From: Hafnia psychrotolerans
GTDB lineage: Bacteria > Pseudomonadota > Gammaproteobacteria > Enterobacterales > Enterobacteriaceae
Assembly: GCF_014639435.1 (NCBI RefSeq)
Contig: NZ_BMFZ01000002.1
Location: 248,001-312,000, forward strand
Length of the DNA: 64,000 nucleotides
Reading direction: 5' to 3'
The translations under genes and the position numbers were made by a program. Below are positions 20,001-29,237 of this stretch, piece after piece. Under the pieces are notes generated by a model. The model saw nothing but the letters and a program-made list of their open reading frames with translations, had not been told where the DNA came from and searched no databases. The stretch's first letter is position 1, and the number at the start of each line of letters is the position of its first letter.

Positions 20001-20651
20001 CTAACGCAGTTGCCCTTTCGGTAAAGTGGCAAAAAATGCAGCATGAGAAGGAGAGCGAGTCTGTTGCAGGATCTCCGCTAATGCCTCCAGCGGTGCATCG
20101 GACCAATCAGCACGCAGATCAACGCTGGCATATTGGCGGTCGCACCAAATTTTCAGCGCCGCAGATTTTAACCCGCGCCGGTCGCCTCCGGCCTGAGCGC
20201 CGGCCTTCATGGCTGCCAGCAGGCGGTCGGCCAGCGGCAGATCTCTCCGCTGGCGATAACTTTCCAGCATGGCAAACAAGGTTTTTTCCCCGGTCAGTAA
20301 ATTCCCACCGACAACACACTGCTGCCCTGCAAGGCTTCCGGCCCAGGCTCCGCAAGCGTCTCCGCTCCACTGCGCCGTATTCCCCTGATTATCGACAATC
20401 AACAGTTGCCTTCGAGCGGCGTCGGCATCCTGCGCCAGCAGGTTTCTTAGGGTATATGCGGCACTGGCCCCCTGCTGCAACAACGTCAGACCCTGCTCGC
20501 CGTAAAGAGGATTCGTCATGGCCTGGGTGGCAATCGCGCCGGTCTGCGCTCGTCCATGTACCACTAAGGCACCCACGGCCGGGCCCGCGGTGGCGGTGGC
20601 GACACCCAGCGCACCTGAGAGTGGATCTCGCGCCACAATTGAAAAGGTCAT
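20001..20651 (-). CDS. DUF1028 family protein
   Basis: A 216-residue protein beginning MTFSIVARDPLSGALGVATA, the hallmark of DUF1028, with 'GAIATQAMTNPLYGEQGLTL' and 'GNTAQWSGDACGAWAGSLAG'. The fold is related to Ntn-hydrolases, so an amidohydrolase or peptidase activity is often supposed; I know of no proven reaction. It has a GGAG ribosome site. It is divergent from a peptide ABC importer with shared operators between them, so a role in processing an imported small peptide or amide is a reasonable inference. Confidence 0.85.
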   Translation of the reverse strand: MTFSIVARDPLSGALGVATATAGPAVGALVVHGRAQTGAIATQAMTNPLYGEQGLTLLQQGASAAYTLRNLLAQDADAARRQLLIVDNQGNTAQWSGDACGAWAGSLAGQQCVVGGNLLTGEKTLFAMLESYRQRRDLPLADRLLAAMKAGAQAGGDRRGLKSAALKIWCDRQYASVDLRADWSDAPLEALAEILQQTRSPSHAAFFATLPKGQLR

Positions 20652-20675
20652 AAGTACTCCGTGACAGACGGGTTA

Positions 20676-20693
20676 AATTTATACGCATAAATT
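20676..20693. promoter_or_regulatory. Operator-like site 1
   Basis: AATTTATACGCATAAATT is an imperfect palindrome (TTTATRCGYATAAA core). It recurs 32 bp downstream in the interval between the divergent DUF1028 gene and the ABC operon. It is a candidate site for the FadR-type GntR regulator encoded at the end of that operon. Confidence 0.65.
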
Positions 20694-20707
20694 ATTGCAA
20701 TTCAGTT

Positions 20708-20725
20708 AATTTATACGCATAAATA
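20708..20725. promoter_or_regulatory. Operator-like site 2
   Basis: AATTTATACGCATAAATA repeats the core of site 1 exactly, with 32 bp (about three helical turns) between equivalent bases. This places both on one face of the DNA. Confidence 0.65.
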
Positions 20726-20794
20726 ATAAACAGGACAATGCCTGATTCTTTCTGAGGTTTTCAACATAGTGTTTTATTAAGCGACGAGGTCGAG

Positions 20795-22369
20795 ATGCTG
20801 CCAGCTTTGCGAAAGTCATTTATGCCACTCTGTTTTTGTCTCTGCGCGCTGTTGTGGCAGGTCCAGGTGCAGGCCAAAACCCCCGCCGATGTGCTGTTGA
20901 TTGGTCAAGTGGCTGAGCCACAATCACTGGACCCGCAAGTTGCCACCGCGGCAAACGACGCGAGGATCCTGGTGAATATTTACGATGGGCTGGTGCGTAA
21001 CGGTGAGGGGAAACTGGATATCGAACCGGCACTGGCCACTCGCTGGACCATCAGCCCCGACGGTCTGACCTACCGCTTCCATCTGCGTGAAGGCGTGAAA
21101 TTTCAGGACGGCACGCCGTTTAATGCCGATGCGGTGAAATTCACCTTTGAGCGTATGTTGGATGATAAAAATCCATGGCATAACACCGGGCCATTCCCGT
21201 TGTCGTTTTTCTTCTCATCGATAAAAGACATCCAAACACCGGACCCAAACACGCTGGTCTTTACGCTGAAAGAGCCTTTCTCACCGTTCCTCTCTAACCT
21301 CGCCACACCGACCGGCCTTATTGTGTCGCCAGCGGCAGTGAAAAAATACGGCAAAGAATTTGGTCGTCACCCTGTCGGCACGGGCGCATTCCACTTTGCC
21401 GAATGGAAAGCCAATCAGCGCGTGCTAGTGACAGCCAACAGTGATTACTGGGACGGTAAACCGACGGTGCAAAACGTGGTGTTCCGGCCCATCACCGATG
21501 CCAATACGCGAGTCGCAGAGATGCTTTCCGGCGGCATTGACGCGATGGTGGAAGTGCCGCCTGACACGGTGAAATTGTTCACGGAGCAAAGTGACCGATT
21601 CCGCCTGTACCAGACCACCGGCCCACACGTCTGGTACGTGATGCTCAATACGCAAGTGCCTCCCTTCAACGACGTGCGCGTGCGACAGGCCGTGAATTAC
21701 GCCGTTAATAAACAGTCGCTGGTCAATAATATATTGCAAGGTTCAGCCGACGTCGCCGACGGGCCGATCCCGCGCGCCTTTAACTGGGCGGCCAACCCAG
21801 ATGTCGTCCCCTACCCTTATGATCCCGCCAAAGCCCGCGCGCTACTGAAAGCCTCCGGAGCCGAAGGGGCGACGCTCACCTTCTACGTCACCGAAGGCGG
21901 TTCAGGCATGCTGGACCCTATCCCTATGGCCACCGCCATTCAGGCTGACTTGAAAGCCGTCGGCCTGAATGTGTCGATACAGACCTATGAGTGGAATACC
22001 TATCTGTCGAAGGTTAACGCCGGACTGGATAACCATACCAACATGGCGGAAATGGCCTGGATGACCAATGATCCTGACACTCTGCCGTTCCTGACGCTGC
22101 GCACCGACGCCTGGCCGAAAAAAGGCGGTTTTAACTCCGGTTATTACAGCAATCCGCAAGTGGATACTCTGCTGCAACGCGCACGCATGACCACCGACAC
22201 GGCGGCCCGTGCCGCACTTTACCGACAGGTACAGCAGCAAGTGCATGACGATGCGCCGTGGATTTTCGTCGCCAACTGGAAACAGAACGCCGTGACCTCC
22301 ACGCGCATTCAGCATTTCGCACTGCAACCGAACTTCAGCCTGTTGCTCAACCGGGTAACGAAACAGTAA
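20795..22369 (+). CDS. Peptide/nickel-type ABC importer binding protein (SBP family 5, DppA-like)
   Basis: A 524-residue exported binding protein with a signal peptide through about residue 28 (ending VQAK). The mature part has 'GLTYRFHLREGVKFQDGTPF', 'DAVKFTFERMLDDKNPW', 'HPVGTGAFHF' and 'DVRVRQAVNYAVNKQSLVNN', all typical of family 5 (DppA, OppA, GsiB). It heads an operon with two permease modules and two ATPase modules. Ligand unknown; the DUF1028 neighbour suggests a small peptide or a modified amide. Confidence 0.93.
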   Translation: MLPALRKSFMPLCFCLCALLWQVQVQAKTPADVLLIGQVAEPQSLDPQVATAANDARILVNIYDGLVRNGEGKLDIEPALATRWTISPDGLTYRFHLREGVKFQDGTPFNADAVKFTFERMLDDKNPWHNTGPFPLSFFFSSIKDIQTPDPNTLVFTLKEPFSPFLSNLATPTGLIVSPAAVKKYGKEFGRHPVGTGAFHFAEWKANQRVLVTANSDYWDGKPTVQNVVFRPITDANTRVAEMLSGGIDAMVEVPPDTVKLFTEQSDRFRLYQTTGPHVWYVMLNTQVPPFNDVRVRQAVNYAVNKQSLVNNILQGSADVADGPIPRAFNWAANPDVVPYPYDPAKARALLKASGAEGATLTFYVTEGGSGMLDPIPMATAIQADLKAVGLNVSIQTYEWNTYLSKVNAGLDNHTNMAEMAWMTNDPDTLPFLTLRTDAWPKKGGFNSGYYSNPQVDTLLQRARMTTDTAARAALYRQVQQQVHDDAPWIFVANWKQNAVTSTRIQHFALQPNFSLLLNRVTKQ

Positions 22370-22383
22370 TCGGAGAGAAATTT

Positions 22384-23331
22384 ATGGGGAGTTACGTGCT
22401 TAAAAGGCTGCTCTCGACAATCCCGGTGTTTATCGGGCTGTCGCTGATTGTCTTTCTGATTATGGCGATGATCCCGGGGAATCCGGCTCAGGCGCTGCTG
22501 GGTGCCTGGGCCACGCCGGAAAACGTCGCGCGGATCAATCAAGAGCTGGGGTTGAATAAACCGCTGTATCAGCAATACCTGATCTGGGCGGGCAATATTT
22601 TGCATGGCGATTTTGGCCGTTCTTACGTGCTTAATCGGCCTGTTATTGATGAAGTGATGGAGCGTTTTAGTGCCACGCTACTGCTTGGTGGCTGCGCATT
22701 GTTGTTAAGCACCGTGCTGGGGTTGCTGGCCGGGATATACTCCGCCGTCCGCCAGTTTGGCTGGGGTGATCGCATCATGACACTGCTGGTGCTGCTGGGA
22801 ATTTCCATGCCCTCGTTTTGGATTGGCCTGCTAATGATCATGCTGTTTGCCGTCCAATTACAATGGTTCCCCGCTTCCGGTATGTATTCTATTTGGGGCG
22901 GCGGTGGCGGGCTCGACTTGCTGCATCATCTAACCTTACCCGCGATGACGCTGGCGATTGTCACCACCGGCGTTATCGCCCGCCTCACCCGTACCGCGAT
23001 GCTTGAAGTGTTACGTCAGGACTTCATTCGAACTGCCCGCGCCAAAGGCGTGTCCGAGCGAAAAGTGATCTATAAGCACGCCTTTCGTATGGCGCTGGTG
23101 TCGGTCATTCCGGTGATCGGTATTCAGGCCGGTTTTGTGCTCGGCGGCGCGGTGTATATTGAGACGGTATTTCAGTGGCCGGGGCTTGGCGCAATGATGG
23201 TGAAAGCCGTCGCCACCCGCGACTTACTGTTGGTTCAGGGCGGCGTGCTGATTGCTGCGGCTGCCTATGTACTGATCAACCTGTGTGCTGACATTTTACA
23301 GGCGCTTCTCGATCCGAGGTTAAAATCATGA
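22384..23331 (+). CDS. Peptide ABC importer permease (DppB-like)
   Basis: 315 residues from ATG 22384, which has the ribosome site CGGAGAGAAATTT. A longer frame starting at 22258 overlaps the binding-protein gene and is not used. Family features are 'MGSYVLKRLLSTIPVFIGLS' at the N terminus, 'GDFGRSYVLNRPV', and the EAA loop 'RTARAKGVSERKVIYKHAFR'. About six membrane segments. Its stop overlaps the next start (ATGA). Confidence 0.94.
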   Translation: MGSYVLKRLLSTIPVFIGLSLIVFLIMAMIPGNPAQALLGAWATPENVARINQELGLNKPLYQQYLIWAGNILHGDFGRSYVLNRPVIDEVMERFSATLLLGGCALLLSTVLGLLAGIYSAVRQFGWGDRIMTLLVLLGISMPSFWIGLLMIMLFAVQLQWFPASGMYSIWGGGGGLDLLHHLTLPAMTLAIVTTGVIARLTRTAMLEVLRQDFIRTARAKGVSERKVIYKHAFRMALVSVIPVIGIQAGFVLGGAVYIETVFQWPGLGAMMVKAVATRDLLLVQGGVLIAAAAYVLINLCADILQALLDPRLKS

Positions 23332-25124
23332 GCCAGAACATCACCATGCCAACGCCGCGTCATCGCCAACCGTTGTGGGCGCTGCTGCTGGCCAATCGAC
23401 TGGCCACACTCGGCCTGATCCTGCTGGTGCTGGCCGTGGTTGCCGCCTTCGCCGCCCCGCTGCTGCCGTTGCCCGATCCTGACGCCACCGACCTGCTTAA
23501 CCGCCTGCTGCCGCCGTTCTCACCCGGCCACTGGCTCGGCACGGATCCCCTTGGCCGCGACATGCTCGCCCGTCTGCTGTGGGGGACCCGCGTGTCACTG
23601 GCCGTGGGCGTTTGCGCCACACTGCTGGCTGCCCTGTTCGGTACGCTGATTGGCCTGGTCGCCGGGTATGCCGGTGGGAAAACTGACAGCCTGCTGATGC
23701 GTTTGATCGATATGCTGATGGCCTTCCCTTATATCCTGCTGGCGCTGGTGATCGTCGCCGTTCTCGGCCCCGGCCTGCTCAATGCACTGTACGCCATCGC
23801 CGTGGTCAATATTCCTTTCTTCGCCCGTAATATTCGCGGCCTGACTGTCGGCCTGCGTCAGCGCGATTTTATTCAGGCGGCCCGGCTGTCGGGCAAAAAT
23901 CATGGGCAAATCTTGCTGACCGAAGTGCTACCCAACGTCATGCCGGTGGTGGTAGTCACCATGTCGACCACCGTTGGCTGGATGATTTTAGAGACCGCCG
24001 GTCTGTCTTTCCTCGGTTTGGGAACCCAGCCGCCCAACGCTGATTTAGGCTCCATGCTCGGTCAGGGGCGCGCCCAGATGTTCAGCGCGCCGCACGTTTC
24101 CATCGTACCTGGATTGATGATCTTCCTGCTTGTCATGAGTTTTAATCTGCTGGGTGATGGCGTGCGCGACCTCCTCGATCCACGGCTAAAATCCGGCATT
24201 TTATTACGCAGTAAAGCCGCCACCACGGTCAATCGCCCCCGTATTCCGGATGCCGTTCAGGGCAATAATGCGCTGCTCGAAGTGGTCGACTTGCAGGTGA
24301 ATTTCCGTTCCGGAAACCAATCGGTCGCGGCGGTCAAAGGCATCAGTTTTCACGTCGCCAAAGGAGAGTGTCTGGGGCTGATTGGCGAGAGTGGGTCCGG
24401 GAAAAGCGTCACCGCACTGTCGGTGATGGGGCTGGTATCTTCACCTCCGGGGGAAATCTCCGGCGGTGCGATTTACGTCGCTGGCGAAGAGATGTTGTCG
24501 CTGACGCAAAGCCAGCTGCAACAGCGGCGCGGCGCACGAGTGGCCTACATTTTCCAGGATCCGCTGACGACCCTGCACCCGCAGTTCAGCATCGGCGCAC
24601 AGATCATTGAAGCCATCCAGGCCCATCAGCCGCTGTCGAACCGGCTAGCGAAAGAGCAAGCCCTGACACTGCTCGACCGTGTGGGAATCGATGAGGCGGC
24701 GAATCGGTTCGACGCCTTCCCGCACCAGCTTTCTGGCGGACAGCGTCAGCGTGTCGGTATCGCCATGGCACTGGCCAATGACCCGGAAATCATCATCGCT
24801 GATGAGCCCACTACCGCGCTGGATGTCACGGTACAGGCACGCATTCTCGAACTGCTGCAACAGTTGCGTCGTGAACGTGGCCTGACACTGCTGTTCATCA
24901 CGCATGATTTTGGCGTGATCGCCCAGATTTGCGACCGCGTGGCGGTGATGCGCCACGGCGAAATTGTGGAAAGTGGTGACACCCGTTCGGTGCTGCGAGA
25001 CCCGCAGCATGATTATACCCGCAGGCTGATTGCCAGCGTGCCGAAGCTCGGCCAGGGGCGCGGCTTCCTCAAACAAGTCGGCGAACTGTATGCCACCTCA
25101 ACACCACAGCCGGAGGTCATATGA
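23328..25124 (+). CDS. Fused peptide ABC importer permease-ATPase (DppC-DppD fusion)
   Basis: 598 residues in one frame. Residues about 1-288 are a DppC-like permease ('LGTDPLGRDMLARLLWGTRV', EAA loop 'IQAARLSGKNHGQILLTEVL', 'DLLDPRLKS'). A linker of about 20 residues leads to a complete ABC ATPase: Walker A 'GLIGESGSGKSVTAL', signature 'LSGGQRQRVGIAMAL', Walker B 'EIIIADEPTTALDV', and an SBP5-type C-terminal segment. Most relatives encode these as two proteins. The fusion is intact with no sign of a frameshift. The overlaps at both ends (ATGA) indicate tight co-translation. Confidence 0.93.
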   Translation: MSQNITMPTPRHRQPLWALLLANRLATLGLILLVLAVVAAFAAPLLPLPDPDATDLLNRLLPPFSPGHWLGTDPLGRDMLARLLWGTRVSLAVGVCATLLAALFGTLIGLVAGYAGGKTDSLLMRLIDMLMAFPYILLALVIVAVLGPGLLNALYAIAVVNIPFFARNIRGLTVGLRQRDFIQAARLSGKNHGQILLTEVLPNVMPVVVVTMSTTVGWMILETAGLSFLGLGTQPPNADLGSMLGQGRAQMFSAPHVSIVPGLMIFLLVMSFNLLGDGVRDLLDPRLKSGILLRSKAATTVNRPRIPDAVQGNNALLEVVDLQVNFRSGNQSVAAVKGISFHVAKGECLGLIGESGSGKSVTALSVMGLVSSPPGEISGGAIYVAGEEMLSLTQSQLQQRRGARVAYIFQDPLTTLHPQFSIGAQIIEAIQAHQPLSNRLAKEQALTLLDRVGIDEAANRFDAFPHQLSGGQRQRVGIAMALANDPEIIIADEPTTALDVTVQARILELLQQLRRERGLTLLFITHDFGVIAQICDRVAVMRHGEIVESGDTRSVLRDPQHDYTRRLIASVPKLGQGRGFLKQVGELYATSTPQPEVI

Positions 25125-25906
25125 GCAACGTGATTGAAGTCGACGCACTGGTGAAAACTTTCGGCCGTTCCTCAGGCTGGTTCGCCGGCCGTAAAACACA
25201 GGTTGACGCGGTAAAAGGCATTTCTCTGTATCTGGAAAAAGGGGAAACCCTGGCGATAGTCGGAGAAAGCGGTTCCGGTAAAAGTACACTGGCGCGGATG
25301 CTGGTCGGTCTGGAACGTCCGACATCTGGCACCATTAAATTGATGGGTGAAACGATGGCAGCGCATGCTAAACGCGGTGACCAAGCCTTCGGCCAGATGA
25401 TTCAGTATGTTTTTCAGGATCCTGTCGCCTCGCTCAACCCGCGAAAAACCATCGCGGATACGCTGGACGTGCCGCTGCGTTATTTATGCGCCTACCCCAC
25501 CGCCCGACGTAAAGCGCGCATGCTGGAATTAATGGAAGCGGTGCAGATGCCTGCCGGCGCGCTGAGGGGTTATCCCCATGAGTTTTCCGGCGGCCAGGCA
25601 CAGCGTTTGGCGATTGCCCGTGCTCTGGCGGCAGAAGCCCGGATTCTGGTGCTCGATGAACCGGTCAGTGCTTTAGATGTATCAGTACAGGCACAGGTTC
25701 TGTTATTACTCGATCAGTTGAAACGCGAGTTTGGCCTGTCATACCTGTTTATCAGTCATGATTTGGCGGTGGTGGAGTCCATTGCCGATCGCGTAGCGGT
25801 GATGTATCGCGGCGATTTGGTAGAATGCGCGGACAATGCCCCACTGTTCAACGCGCCGCAGCACGACTACACGCAACGTCTGCTGGCCAGCGCGCCTCGG
25901 GTTTGA
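25121..25906 (+). CDS. Peptide ABC importer ATPase (DppF-like)
   Basis: 261 residues: Walker A 'IVGESGSGKSTLARML', Q-loop region 'QYVFQDPVASLNPRKTIADT', signature 'FSGGQAQRLAIARAL', Walker B 'ILVLDEPVSALDV'. It forms the second nucleotide-binding subunit next to the fused permease-ATPase. The family usually has about 300-330 residues; the C-terminal oligopeptide extension is short here. Start overlaps the previous stop by 4 bp. Confidence 0.93.
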   Translation: MSNVIEVDALVKTFGRSSGWFAGRKTQVDAVKGISLYLEKGETLAIVGESGSGKSTLARMLVGLERPTSGTIKLMGETMAAHAKRGDQAFGQMIQYVFQDPVASLNPRKTIADTLDVPLRYLCAYPTARRKARMLELMEAVQMPAGALRGYPHEFSGGQAQRLAIARALAAEARILVLDEPVSALDVSVQAQVLLLLDQLKREFGLSYLFISHDLAVVESIADRVAVMYRGDLVECADNAPLFNAPQHDYTQRLLASAPRV

Positions 25907-25922
25907 AGCCATTAAGGGATTT

Positions 25923-26696
25923 ATGAACACTGAAACGACACACCAGCCAGACCCGGTACGCCGCAAGCGCACTGACGAAATTGTCGATGCCATCAAAGAG
26001 AGCATCATCAGCGAAAATCTGCTGCCCGGCGACCGTCTGCCGCAGGAGAAAGACCTGATAACGCGTTATGCCGCGGGCAAAGGCACCGTGCGGGAAGCAC
26101 TGAAATCACTTGAGGTTCAGGGTTTGATACGTACAAAAACCGGCCCCGGCGGCGGTGCGTTTATTGATTCAATGACCGAATCACGCGCCATGAGTTTGCT
26201 GTCGAATTATCTGTTTACCCGTCAGCTTTCCATCAGCAATATTTATGCCCTGCGCAAAGCGCTGGAGCCTTTGGTGGCGGTCAGCGCCATCGGCAATATC
26301 GACGCCAAAGGCTTCGAGCAGTTGCATCAACTGATTGCGGTCTACGACCATGAGCCCGCTGATGAAGCTGAACGCTGGGACCAACGCATGGCCGAGCTGG
26401 ATTTTCACGGCGTGGTCGCGAGTTATTCTGACAACGTGTTGCTGGCATTTATCTGCCATTTCCTGCAACGCCTGCTCAAAGATCTGGCTGTCTGCAAAGA
26501 CATTTACCAGCGGCCAGAACCGGTGGAACGCAATGTCGGCATTCATTATCAATATCGCCTGATCGACGCGATGCGCCGCCAGGACGCTGCCGCCGTTCAG
26601 CAGATCATGACCGAACACATGCAACATGCCGAAGACGCGATGCTTGGGCTTGAAGCCACGCTGGAGGAGCGTTTTCTGAGTGACCGGCCTGAGTGA
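25923..26696 (+). CDS. GntR family regulator, FadR subfamily
   Basis: 257 residues from ATG 25923, preceded by AAGGGATTT. A longer frame from 25836 overlaps the ATPase gene and is unlikely. The N-terminal winged helix reads 'GDRLPQEKDLITRYAAGKGT' and 'VREALKSLEVQGLIRTKTGP'. The C-terminal FCD all-helical effector domain runs from about 95 to 235. It is the last gene of the peptide-importer operon, so it probably controls that operon and DUF1028 through the TTTATACGCATAAA sites. Effector unknown. Confidence 0.92.
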   Translation: MNTETTHQPDPVRRKRTDEIVDAIKESIISENLLPGDRLPQEKDLITRYAAGKGTVREALKSLEVQGLIRTKTGPGGGAFIDSMTESRAMSLLSNYLFTRQLSISNIYALRKALEPLVAVSAIGNIDAKGFEQLHQLIAVYDHEPADEAERWDQRMAELDFHGVVASYSDNVLLAFICHFLQRLLKDLAVCKDIYQRPEPVERNVGIHYQYRLIDAMRRQDAAAVQQIMTEHMQHAEDAMLGLEATLEERFLSDRPE

Positions 26697-26828
26697 CGCC
26701 TACCCGGAGATCTGTTTCGGCTCATTTCTCAACAACTTGGCTAAACTGCAAGCAAACGAGCATAAATATACAGATGCCCCTTTGACATACCTGCGGGCAA
26801 TCGCTATTATTCGCCCCGTTCAAACGAT

Positions 26829-26904
26829 TCCTCTGTAGTTCAGTCGGTAGAACGGCGGACTGTTAATCCGTATGTCACTGGTTCGAGTCCAGTCTGAGGA
26901 GCCA
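26829..26904 (+). tRNA. tRNA-Asn (GTT anticodon)
   Basis: The 76-nt sequence TCCTCTGTAGTTCAGTCGG...GAGGAGCCA folds as a cloverleaf: acceptor TCCTCTG / CTGAGGA, D-arm GTTCAGTCGGTAGAAC, anticodon loop CTGTTAA with GTT, T-arm CTGG-TTCGAGT-CCAG, and encoded CCA. tRNA-Asn genes are frequent integration sites, but I found no integrase or repeated 3' end nearby. Confidence 0.96.
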
Positions 26905-26911
26905 AATTAGA

Positions 26912-26945
26912 AAAGCCCGCTTAAGGCAACTTAAGCGGGCTTTTT
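26912..26945 (+). terminator. Rho-independent terminator of tRNA-Asn
   Basis: GCCCGCTTAAG (from 26915) and CTTAAGCGGGC pair perfectly around a short GCAA loop, preceded by AAAA and followed by TTTTT. Confidence 0.93.
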
Positions 26946-27218
26946 GTTCTTCTGCCTGATGGCAGAGTTTTCTACGCTTCTATTTCCCTCTCGCTGTCAG
27001 ACACCGGCATATATTACGAAATAGAAGGTTTCAAACGATTGAGCCATACCCGTAAGGGCTCATCCAGAGTTAACCCCCCATTTCATCTAACGTTGTGCCC
27101 GCCCCATGGGATTCATGGCATAAGTAAATGTGCGCCCTGGCAACGAGCGTGACCTGTCGCCCACCAGATATGCAGATGGGCTAGGAAAATGGCTTATCGC
27201 GCCGGCGCACGATGTGGA

Positions 27219-28550
27219 TTATAAAGGTTTATGCGCTGTCTCTTTGGCGGTGAAAACCGCTACCAACGTGATCAGCAGTGCCAGTGTCACATAGGCGGAA
27301 ATGACCAGCGTACTGTTATACTCTTTATAGAGTGTGGTGATAATCAACGGGGCAAAGCCGCCGCCGACAATACCCGCCAATGTATAGGCCAGAGACGAAC
27401 CAGCATACCGTACGCGCGTCGGAAACTGTTCGGTCACGAACGCCGCCTGTGGGCCGTACATCATCGCATGAATCAATAATCCGATAATCACCGCCAGGCA
27501 GATAAGCACCGGCTGGGTACTGTCGAGCAACACGAAAAAGACAAAGGCCCAGACGATCGCCAGCAACGCGCCGACGATATAAACCGGTCGGCGGCCGAAG
27601 CGGTCGGATAGCGCGCCGAACACCGGTACCGTAATCGCATTGCCCAGCGCGCCGAGCATAGTGGCGGTCAGCGCCAGCGGACGCGGCAGATGCAATACAG
27701 TGGTGACGTAGGTCAGCGTGAATACCACCACCAGCGCATACAATACATCGGACCCGATACGCGACCCGCCGGCGATAAGCAGCGGTCGCAGATGTTGACT
27801 AAACACTTCTTTTACCGGCGTATGGGTGGTGTTTTTGGCCTGTTCCAACTTGAGAAACGCCGGCGTTTCGCCCACGCCGCTACGCAGCCATAAGCCAAAA
27901 AATACCAGTAGCAGACTCAGCAAAAACGGCACGCGCCATCCCCATAGCTGGAAATCTTCCGCAGACATCATCACCGTCACCAGCGTGATAAACCCGGTCC
28001 CAATCAGGGTGCCACAGGATGGGCCGACCTGGGCGAAGGAGGCATTGCGCCCTCGCTGTCCGGCGTCGCCGTGTTCCATTGACAGCAATACCGCCCCCGC
28101 CCATTCGCCGCCAAGCGCGATACCCTGGATAAAACGCAGCGTGACCAGCAGCAGCGGACTCCAGATACCTAAAGATGCGTAGCCGGGTAATAGCCCCATC
28201 AGCGCGGTGGTGACGCCCATGATGATAAGCGTCGCCACCAGCACGAAGCGACGCCCCATCACATCGCCCAGGTGACCAAACAGAATGCCGCCGATGGGCC
28301 GCGACACATAACCGACGGCATAGGTGGAAAAAGCCAGGATAGTGCCCACCAGCGGATCGAATGAAGGGAAAAAAACATGATTAAAAATCAGCGCCGCCAT
28401 GATGTTGTAAACGGTGAAGTCATACCATTCCAGGGCAGTGCCGATCGAACTGGCCGCGGCCAGCCGACCGGTATTGGGCGGCAGGCGCACACCCCCCTCC
28501 AACGCGCCGACGTCCTTTGGGATAAGGTTATTCTCGCTGGAAAGGTTCAT
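27219..28550 (-). CDS. MHS-type MFS transporter (ShiA/ProP/KgtP-like)
   Basis: 443 residues with twelve hydrophobic segments. It has the metabolite:H+ symporter signatures 'ASSIGTALEWYDFTVYNIMA', 'RPIGGILFGHLGDVMGRRFV' and 'RFIQGIALGGEWAGAVLLSM'. Such proteins import small organic acids or zwitterions with protons. It is the last gene of the minus-strand operon DUF2848 - amidase - EthD-like - transporter, overlapping its upstream neighbour by 4 bp. It probably imports the acid or amide those enzymes use. Confidence 0.93.
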   Translation of the reverse strand: MNLSSENNLIPKDVGALEGGVRLPPNTGRLAAASSIGTALEWYDFTVYNIMAALIFNHVFFPSFDPLVGTILAFSTYAVGYVSRPIGGILFGHLGDVMGRRFVLVATLIIMGVTTALMGLLPGYASLGIWSPLLLVTLRFIQGIALGGEWAGAVLLSMEHGDAGQRGRNASFAQVGPSCGTLIGTGFITLVTVMMSAEDFQLWGWRVPFLLSLLLVFFGLWLRSGVGETPAFLKLEQAKNTTHTPVKEVFSQHLRPLLIAGGSRIGSDVLYALVVVFTLTYVTTVLHLPRPLALTATMLGALGNAITVPVFGALSDRFGRRPVYIVGALLAIVWAFVFFVLLDSTQPVLICLAVIIGLLIHAMMYGPQAAFVTEQFPTRVRYAGSSLAYTLAGIVGGGFAPLIITTLYKEYNSTLVISAYVTLALLITLVAVFTAKETAHKPL

Positions 28551-29203
28551 GATTTAAGCTCCTGTGCGGTAAGTTGCCAGCTCAGGCCGTAGTACTGCAC
28601 CTCGCCGGGAGGGTGTTGCAACGTCTGGCAGGTGCTCGCCGCTAATGTCCGGCTGGCCTCGGCGCTGCTGCTTTCAAGCAATATCATGGGCAACAACTCT
28701 CTGTTGTCGCGCGACTCATTGGGCAAGGATGAACTGAGGGTTTCGTCGGGCGTCAATAGCGAACAACGGACAAACCCGTTTTGTTCGCGCAACTGCGCGC
28801 CAAGGGCGGCGACTTCAGCGTTCAGTTTGTCCCCCGGCGACCGGGAGGCCAGGACCAGGATAGCCAAGTAACTGCCGGTGCCGATCCCGGTCACCGACTC
28901 GACGGCGCAAACCCGGCGCATGGGATCCTGCATTTTTGCCAGGTTAGCCACCGACCACGGCGTTTGGCGGGTAAAGGCCGTCTGGTAGGCTTGCGAGGTA
29001 AAACTCGCCAATGACTCGGTCAGATAGAGCCCCAGATACTTGCGCCCGCCCAGCAATGACTGATAGCGGGTGCCCGACAGAAATCCGGCAATGCGTACCC
29101 GCTCCTCCACGTGTTCCCGGTCATACCACCGGTTAAAATCCTCTTCATCCGCCGGCGCGATGTCCGTCGCGACCAACAGCATAGCGTTCGATTTGTGTTC
29201 CAT
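28547..29203 (-). CDS. EthD/DUF4286-like dimeric alpha-beta barrel protein
   Basis: 218 residues from ATG 29203, which has a strong GAGGAGAGTGCCC ribosome site. A longer frame from 29281 would overlap the amidase. The region 'DIAPADEEDFNRWYDREHVE' and 'RIAGFLSGTRYQSLLGGRKY' recalls EthD/DUF4286-type ferredoxin-like barrels. A second, related half may follow from about 110. Function unknown; it is translationally coupled to the transporter gene and belongs to the amidase operon. Confidence 0.75.
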   Translation of the reverse strand: MEHKSNAMLLVATDIAPADEEDFNRWYDREHVEERVRIAGFLSGTRYQSLLGGRKYLGLYLTESLASFTSQAYQTAFTRQTPWSVANLAKMQDPMRRVCAVESVTGIGTGSYLAILVLASRSPGDKLNAEVAALGAQLREQNGFVRCSLLTPDETLSSSLPNESRDNRELLPMILLESSSAEASRTLAASTCQTLQHPPGEVQYYGLSWQLTAQELKS

Positions 29204-29237
29204 GGGCACTCTCCTCAAGGTTAACGTCGATAGGAAA

